A DNA stretch of 8,096 bases, from the NCBI GenBank assembly GCA_003162235.1, contig PMMN01000076.1:1-8096 (forward strand). The letters run 5' to 3'. The translations under genes and the position numbers were made by a program. The stretch comes from Actinomycetota bacterium (GTDB lineage Bacteria > Actinomycetota > Thermoleophilia > Gaiellales > Gaiellaceae). This document shows, piece after piece, positions 4,489 to 8,096 of this stretch. Numbering within the stretch: position 1 is the stretch's first letter; each line of letters starts with the position of its first letter. The notes beneath the pieces were generated by a model that ran no database searches, was not told the DNA's origin, and saw nothing but the letters and a program-made list of their open reading frames with translations.

Positions 4489-6342
4489 ATGGCCAGGCCG
4501 CTCAACGAGCAGCTGCGGACGCTTCCGGCTTCCCCGGGCGTCTACCTCTTCCACGGCGAAGACGGCGAAGTCCTCTACGTGGGTAAGGCGAAGTCGCTGC
4601 GCTCGCGCGTGCGCAGCTACTTCCAGCGATCCGGCGACGGGCGTCCCGGAATCGCTCGGCTGGCCGGGCGCGTGGCCGAGATCGAGACGATCGTGACCCG
4701 CAACGAGGTCGAGGCGCTCCATCTCGAGCAGAACCTGATCAAGCGCCATCGCCCGCCCTTCAACGTTCGCCTGCGCGACGACAAGTCGTTCCCCTACATC
4801 GCAGTCACGACCGAGGACGGCTTTCCGCGCGTCATGTTCACGCGCGAGCGCCACCGTCGCAGTGTCCTCTACTTCGGCCCTTACGCGAATGCCAAGAAGG
4901 TGCGCGGGACGCTCGACGTGCTCAACAGGGCTTTCCGCTTCCGGCCCTGCGAGGGTCCGAAACCGGGCCGCCGATCGGGGATACCGTGTCTCGACTACCA
5001 CATCGACCGTTGCTTTGCGCCCTGCGTGGGGCTGATCTCGCGCGAGGACTACGGCGCTCTGATCGACGGGGTGATCGAGTTTCTCTCCGGGCGTACCGAG
5101 CCGATCCAGGAGCAGCTGGAGCGCTCGATGCGAGACGCGGCCGACGAGCAGCGCTTCGAGGAGGCTGCCCGCTACCGCAATCGGCTCGTCTCGGTCAGGC
5201 ACCTGCTCGAACGCCAGGCCGCCGATCGTCCCTCGGAGGGCAACGCGGACGTGCTCGGGCTGGCTGTCGAGGGCGAGCGCGCGGCCGTGCAGGTGTTTCC
5301 GCTTCGCAGCGGGCGCATGGTCGACCGCTACGCCTTCCACCTCGAGGGGGTGGCGGAGCAGGACGAGAGCGCCCTGATCGAGGCCTTCTGTCTCGAGTAC
5401 TACGCCGGCACACCGTCGATCCCGCCGCTGATAGTCGTACCGCCGGCAGCGACGGGGCTGGAGGCGGTGGCCGAGTACCTGAGCGAGCTCAGAGGCGCCC
5501 GGGTCGAGCTACGGGCGCCCGCACGAGGCGAGAAGCGCCGTCTGCAGGAGCTGGCAACGGAGAACGCAAGGCTGGCGCTGGTCAACGAGCTACGCTCGCG
5601 CGAGGCCGGGCGCCTGCGCCGGATCGAGGCGCTGGAGGAGCTGCGCGAAGCGCTCAACCTCGAGAGTCTGCCGATCAGGATCGAGTGCTTCGACGTCTCC
5701 AACCTGCAGGAGGCTTCGCCGGTCGCCTCGATGGTCGTCTTCCGTGACGGCATCCCCTACAAGGCTCACTACCGCAAGTTCTCGTTGCGCTCGCTGACCG
5801 GGCAGAGCGACGTCGCCGGGATGAAGGAGGCTATCGGGCGCCGTTTCAGCCGCCTCGGAGAGGCGAGCGAGGGAGAGTTCGACGAGAGCTTCGCGGCGCT
5901 GCCAAACCTGGTCGTCGTCGATGGCGGCAAGGGTCAGCTGAGCGCCGCGCTGGAGGCACTGGGCGAGGCGCCCGAGACCGAGAGAATCGCCGCCGTCTCG
6001 CTGGCCAAGCGCGAGGAGGAAGTCTTCGTACCCGGAAGCCGCGTGCCGGTGCGCCTCGACCGGCACTCTCCCGGCCTCCAGTTGCTGCAGCGGCTGCGCG
6101 ACGAGGCTCACCGCTTTGCGGTTGGATACCACCGCCAGCGCCGCTCCAACGAGTCCTTCGCCTCTCTCTTTGACGAGTTGCGCGGAGTCGGGCCGGCGCG
6201 TAGGCGGGCGATCCTGAACCACTTCGGCTCGCCGGAGCGCTTCCTGGCGGCGAGTGTGGACGAGCTGATCGCGGTACCGAACCTGCCGGAGAAGACCGCG
6301 CGCCAGATTTACGCCCAGCTGCACAAAGCCGGCGGCGCCTAA
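4489..6342 (+). CDS. uvrC: UvrABC system protein C, excinuclease subunit
   Basis: A 617-residue UvrC, full length for the family. In nucleotide excision repair it joins the UvrB-DNA pre-incision complex and cuts the damaged strand on both sides of the lesion. The N-terminal GIY-YIG nuclease (about 12-90; GVY at 17-19, YVG at 30-32, R39, and the acidic NEVEA motif at 72-76) makes the 3' cut. Four cysteines (C154, C167, C175, C179) sit in the interdomain segment where UvrC proteins bind a metal or iron-sulfur cluster. A UVR helix pair (about 203-238) contacts UvrB. The C-terminal RNase H-like nuclease (about 385-550) has D402 in FDVSN, D441, D478 in VVVDGGKGQ and H541 in DEAHRFA, and makes the 5' cut. 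Tandem helix-hairpin-helix DNA-binding motifs end the protein (about 563-612). It probably shares a transcript with the membrane protein upstream. Confidence 0.98.
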   Translation: MARPLNEQLRTLPASPGVYLFHGEDGEVLYVGKAKSLRSRVRSYFQRSGDGRPGIARLAGRVAEIETIVTRNEVEALHLEQNLIKRHRPPFNVRLRDDKSFPYIAVTTEDGFPRVMFTRERHRRSVLYFGPYANAKKVRGTLDVLNRAFRFRPCEGPKPGRRSGIPCLDYHIDRCFAPCVGLISREDYGALIDGVIEFLSGRTEPIQEQLERSMRDAADEQRFEEAARYRNRLVSVRHLLERQAADRPSEGNADVLGLAVEGERAAVQVFPLRSGRMVDRYAFHLEGVAEQDESALIEAFCLEYYAGTPSIPPLIVVPPAATGLEAVAEYLSELRGARVELRAPARGEKRRLQELATENARLALVNELRSREAGRLRRIEALEELREALNLESLPIRIECFDVSNLQEASPVASMVVFRDGIPYKAHYRKFSLRSLTGQSDVAGMKEAIGRRFSRLGEASEGEFDESFAALPNLVVVDGGKGQLSAALEALGEAPETERIAAVSLAKREEEVFVPGSRVPVRLDRHSPGLQLLQRLRDEAHRFAVGYHRQRRSNESFASLFDELRGVGPARRRAILNHFGSPERFLAASVDELIAVPNLPEKTARQIYAQLHKAGGA

Positions 6343-6369
6343 GAAGCTCTAACGGAATAGGCTTTGAGC

Positions 6370-7353
6370 TCAGTCCGCGTGCCCGCGCTTCTTCCCTTGC
6401 GTGCCGTTCTGCTCCTCGCTCACGTAGCGCTGGTAGCGGAAGGTGCCGAAGAAGTAGAGGATGGCGGCGAAGCCGAGCACCACGTTGATCAGGATCGTCA
6501 TCAGCCGCGTCCCGACGCTGAAGGCGATGATCAGGCTGTCGGGCGCGACGCCGTGCAGAACCGAGACGAGCAGCGCCTGCTCGGTTCCGATTCCCGAGGG
6601 GCTGATCGGCAGAAGCGTGGAGAGGTTCGCGGTGCCCTGGGCGAGCAGGGAGTTGTGCACCGTCGCCGGCATGTGAAAGGCAAGCAGGGCGAAGAAGATC
6701 GTCACGACCCGAAGCGTCCAGTCGGCCGCCTGCCAGGGAACGATGTGGCGCAGGTAGTAGCGCCAGTCGATCAGCCCGTTCAATCCCTGGCGCACGCGTT
6801 CCCTGAACTCCTGGATCGTCGTCCAGGCCCAGAGAACGAGAGCCGTCAAGAGCAAGATGATCGTGCCGGCGATGAGGATCGTCTGCCGCGGGTGCCCGAA
6901 GAACCAGCTGAAGTCGAACGCCGGCAGGTGGGGAAGCAGCGAGTGGCCGGGGAGCACTCCCTCCGCGAACAGGAGGAGGAAGAGAGAGAGGGCGGCGAGA
7001 GTGTCGAAGGGCACCCGCACGAGCAGGGTCGAGGCGATCGTCGTGTACGTGCTGCCCGGCATGCGCCGCTTCACGATCACGACTCGAACCGCATCACCGC
7101 CGTGCGCCGGGACGATCGCGCCGACGCCGGATCCGGCGCAGAGCGCGCCGAAGACCATCGGATAGGAGGCCCGCTCATCGGGGTAGGACGCGGTGATCGA
7201 GTTCTGCCAGGCGCGGCCGGCGCAGCCGATCTTCAGCAGCTGGAAGAACGCGGCGATTGCCAGAAACGTCCAGCTGACGTTGGCCAGGTGATCGAGGAAG
7301 ACCCGGACGCCGTGGAAGATCGCGTGGAATGAGAAGGCGAGTGGCAGGAGCAC
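6370..7353 (-). CDS. Flippase-like / lysylphosphatidylglycerol-synthase TM-region family membrane protein
   Basis: A 327-residue polytopic membrane protein resembling the LPG_synthase_TM (UPF0104, YbhN/AglD-like) family, linked in known members to moving lipids or lipid-linked sugars across the membrane. About seven or eight hydrophobic segments are visible (e.g. 26-43, 104-130, 158-178, 213-228, 276-302). Two family hallmarks are present: a conserved G-x-P-x-x-G-G-D-x-x-R type loop at about 74-97 (GAIVPAHGGDAVR) and the second-half motif LLPISPSGIGTEQA (247-260), corresponding to the usual P-x-G-x-G-x-x-E. No synthase (GNAT-like) domain is attached, so it is not a full MprF. The C-terminal tail (about 310-327) is polar. 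Start GTG (7353-7351) is fixed by the AGGAG six bases upstream. It ends 27 bases from convergent uvrC and begins 41 bases after the P5C dehydrogenase stop. Substrate cannot be inferred. Confidence 0.82.
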   Translation of the reverse strand: MLLPLAFSFHAIFHGVRVFLDHLANVSWTFLAIAAFFQLLKIGCAGRAWQNSITASYPDERASYPMVFGALCAGSGVGAIVPAHGGDAVRVVIVKRRMPGSTYTTIASTLLVRVPFDTLAALSLFLLLFAEGVLPGHSLLPHLPAFDFSWFFGHPRQTILIAGTIILLLTALVLWAWTTIQEFRERVRQGLNGLIDWRYYLRHIVPWQAADWTLRVVTIFFALLAFHMPATVHNSLLAQGTANLSTLLPISPSGIGTEQALLVSVLHGVAPDSLIIAFSVGTRLMTILINVVLGFAAILYFFGTFRYQRYVSEEQNGTQGKKRGHAD

Positions 7354-7359
7354 GATGGT

Positions 7360-7364
7360 CTCCT
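7360..7364 (-). promoter_or_regulatory. Ribosome binding site AGGAG of the flippase-like gene
   Basis: AGGAG on the minus strand (7364-7360) is six bases before the GTG at 7353 and decides that non-ATG start. Confidence 0.7.
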
Positions 7365-7394
7365 AGTACACCCTGCGCCGAGACTCCACTCGTC

Positions 7395-8096
7395 CTACTC
7401 GTCGGCCATGAACGGGTAGCGATATTCGGTCGGCGGGACGAGCGTCTCCTTGAGCGCACGCGGGCTGACCCAGCGGATCAGGTTCCACATCGAACCTGCT
7501 TTGTCGTTGGTGCCCGAGGCGCGGGCGCCGCCGAACGGCTGTTGCCCGACGATCGCGCCGGTCGGCTTGTCGTTGATGTAGAAGTTCCCCGCCGCGTGCC
7601 TGAGCGCGTGTTCGGCTTCGGCGGCGGCGCTGCGATCGGTAGCGAAGACCGAGCCCGTGAGGGCGTAGGGCGAGCTGCTGTCGACGAGCTCCAGCGTCTC
7701 GGTCCAGCGCCGCTCGTCGTATGGATAAACCGTCAGCACCGGCCCGAACAGCTCCTCTCGCATGTGCCTGGCTAGCGGATCGGTCGTCTCGATCACGGTC
7801 GGCTCGATGAACCAGCCGACGCTCGAGTCGTAGCCGCCGCCGGCGACGATCTCCATCTCCGGGGCCGCCTTCGCCTCGTCGATCGCCCTCGAGAGGTCGT
7901 CGAAGGAGTTCTGGTCGATGACGGCGCCCATGAAGTTGCCGAAATCGCTGACGTCGCCCATCTTGATCTGCGGAACCTCGGCGGCGAAGCGCTCGCGCAG
8001 AGCGGGCCAGAGGTTGGACGGAACATAGAGACGCGAAGAAGCCGAGCACTTCTGCCCCTGATACTCGAAGGAGCCGCGCAGAACCTGCGTGAAGAG
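7395..8096 (-). CDS. pruA: L-glutamate gamma-semialdehyde (delta-1-pyrroline-5-carboxylate) dehydrogenase, 3' part
   Basis: The frame is open from the right window edge (8096) to TAG at 7397-7395, giving the last 233 residues of an aldehyde dehydrogenase of the stand-alone P5C dehydrogenase type. The enzyme oxidises glutamate semialdehyde (from proline or arginine breakdown) to glutamate with NAD. The catalytic cysteine is visible residue 17, in EYQGQKCSA, a P5CDH-type signature. Next come the EELFGPVL motif (about 114-121, NAD ribose contact) and the GNFYINDKPTG and QQPFGGARASGTNDKAG motifs (about 170-201) that recognise the semialdehyde carboxylate and help subunit contacts. The C-terminal PPTEYRYPFM end also fits P5CDH. 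The N-terminal Rossmann part and start lie beyond the window. There is no fused proline dehydrogenase downstream of it. The flippase-like gene follows after 41 bases and may be co-transcribed. The symbol rocA is used in some organisms. Confidence 0.93.
   Translation of the reverse strand, partial: LFTQVLRGSFEYQGQKCSASSRLYVPSNLWPALRERFAAEVPQIKMGDVSDFGNFMGAVIDQNSFDDLSRAIDEAKAAPEMEIVAGGGYDSSVGWFIEPTVIETTDPLARHMREELFGPVLTVYPYDERRWTETLELVDSSSPYALTGSVFATDRSAAAEAEHALRHAAGNFYINDKPTGAIVGQQPFGGARASGTNDKAGSMWNLIRWVSPRALKETLVPPTEYRYPFMADE

Noticed and set aside
4417..5340. Long open frame (307 codons) on the minus strand opposite uvrC
   Set aside because: It is the mirror frame of a highly conserved uvrC with GC-rich codons. 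The product is low in hydrophobic core patterns, rich in A, R, H and D, matches no domain I know, and lacks a convincing start signal.
6344..6370. Possible terminator between uvrC and the flippase-like gene (AGCTC at 6345-6349, GAGCT at 6366-6370)
   Set aside because: The stem is only five bases with a 16-base loop, includes the flippase stop region and has no T-run; too weak to call.
6364..7332. Long open frame (322 codons) on the plus strand opposite the flippase-like gene
   Set aside because: Its translation is almost all charged and polar residues (E, D, R, Q, G), the usual mirror image of a hydrophobic membrane-protein gene. The minus-strand frame has membrane helices, family motifs and a ribosome site.

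Overview
The window is GC-rich bacterial chromosomal DNA with tightly packed genes, several GTG or TTG starts, strong G/C preference at third codon positions, tRNA genes without an encoded CCA, and probable leaderless starts. Together these suggest an actinobacterium; a Thermoleophilia/Gaiellales-like lineage is my guess from overall flavour, not something the sequence proves. All recognisable genes are housekeeping or core-metabolic. There is no sign of phage, insertion sequence, CRISPR array or defence island.

Left part (1-3165): the 3' end of a tRNA (probably Asn) opens the window. Next come two small, unrecognised, divergent genes: a candidate 54-residue protein with one membrane segment and a Cys4 zinc-ribbon-like tail (minus strand, 309 to 145), and an 84-residue single-pass protein with a basic then acidic tail (plus strand, 428-682). 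Their shared 118-base spacer holds a -10-like hexamer close to each start, as expected for leaderless mRNAs. The plus-strand gene then meets, stop codon on stop codon, a large secreted subtilisin-family (S8) protease on the minus strand (3165 to 679).

Middle part (3166-3479): the spacer upstream of the protease contains a compact repeat element (three copies of an 11-mer, two direct and one inverted, able to form alternative hairpins), followed by a complete tRNA-Leu(CAG). A bacterioferritin-comigratory-protein-type peroxiredoxin (minus, 3959 to 3480) ends 11 bases after the tRNA.

Right part (3960-8096): divergent from the peroxiredoxin, a four-helix membrane protein of unknown function lies 26 bases ahead of uvrC and is probably co-transcribed with it. 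uvrC converges on a minus-strand pair: a lysylphosphatidylglycerol-synthase-TM/flippase-like membrane protein (7353 to 6370) and, upstream of it, the 3' part of a delta-1-pyrroline-5-carboxylate dehydrogenase gene that runs off the right edge. These two are 41 bases apart and may be one transcript.

Themes are peroxide detoxification (peroxiredoxin), nucleotide excision repair (UvrC), proline catabolism (P5C dehydrogenase), envelope lipid or glycolipid handling (flippase-like protein) and extracellular proteolysis (subtilase). I see no evidence that they form one system. The items most worth following up are the small zinc-ribbon protein, the paired leaderless-type starts and the intergenic repeat hairpin; none amounts to a demonstrated new system.
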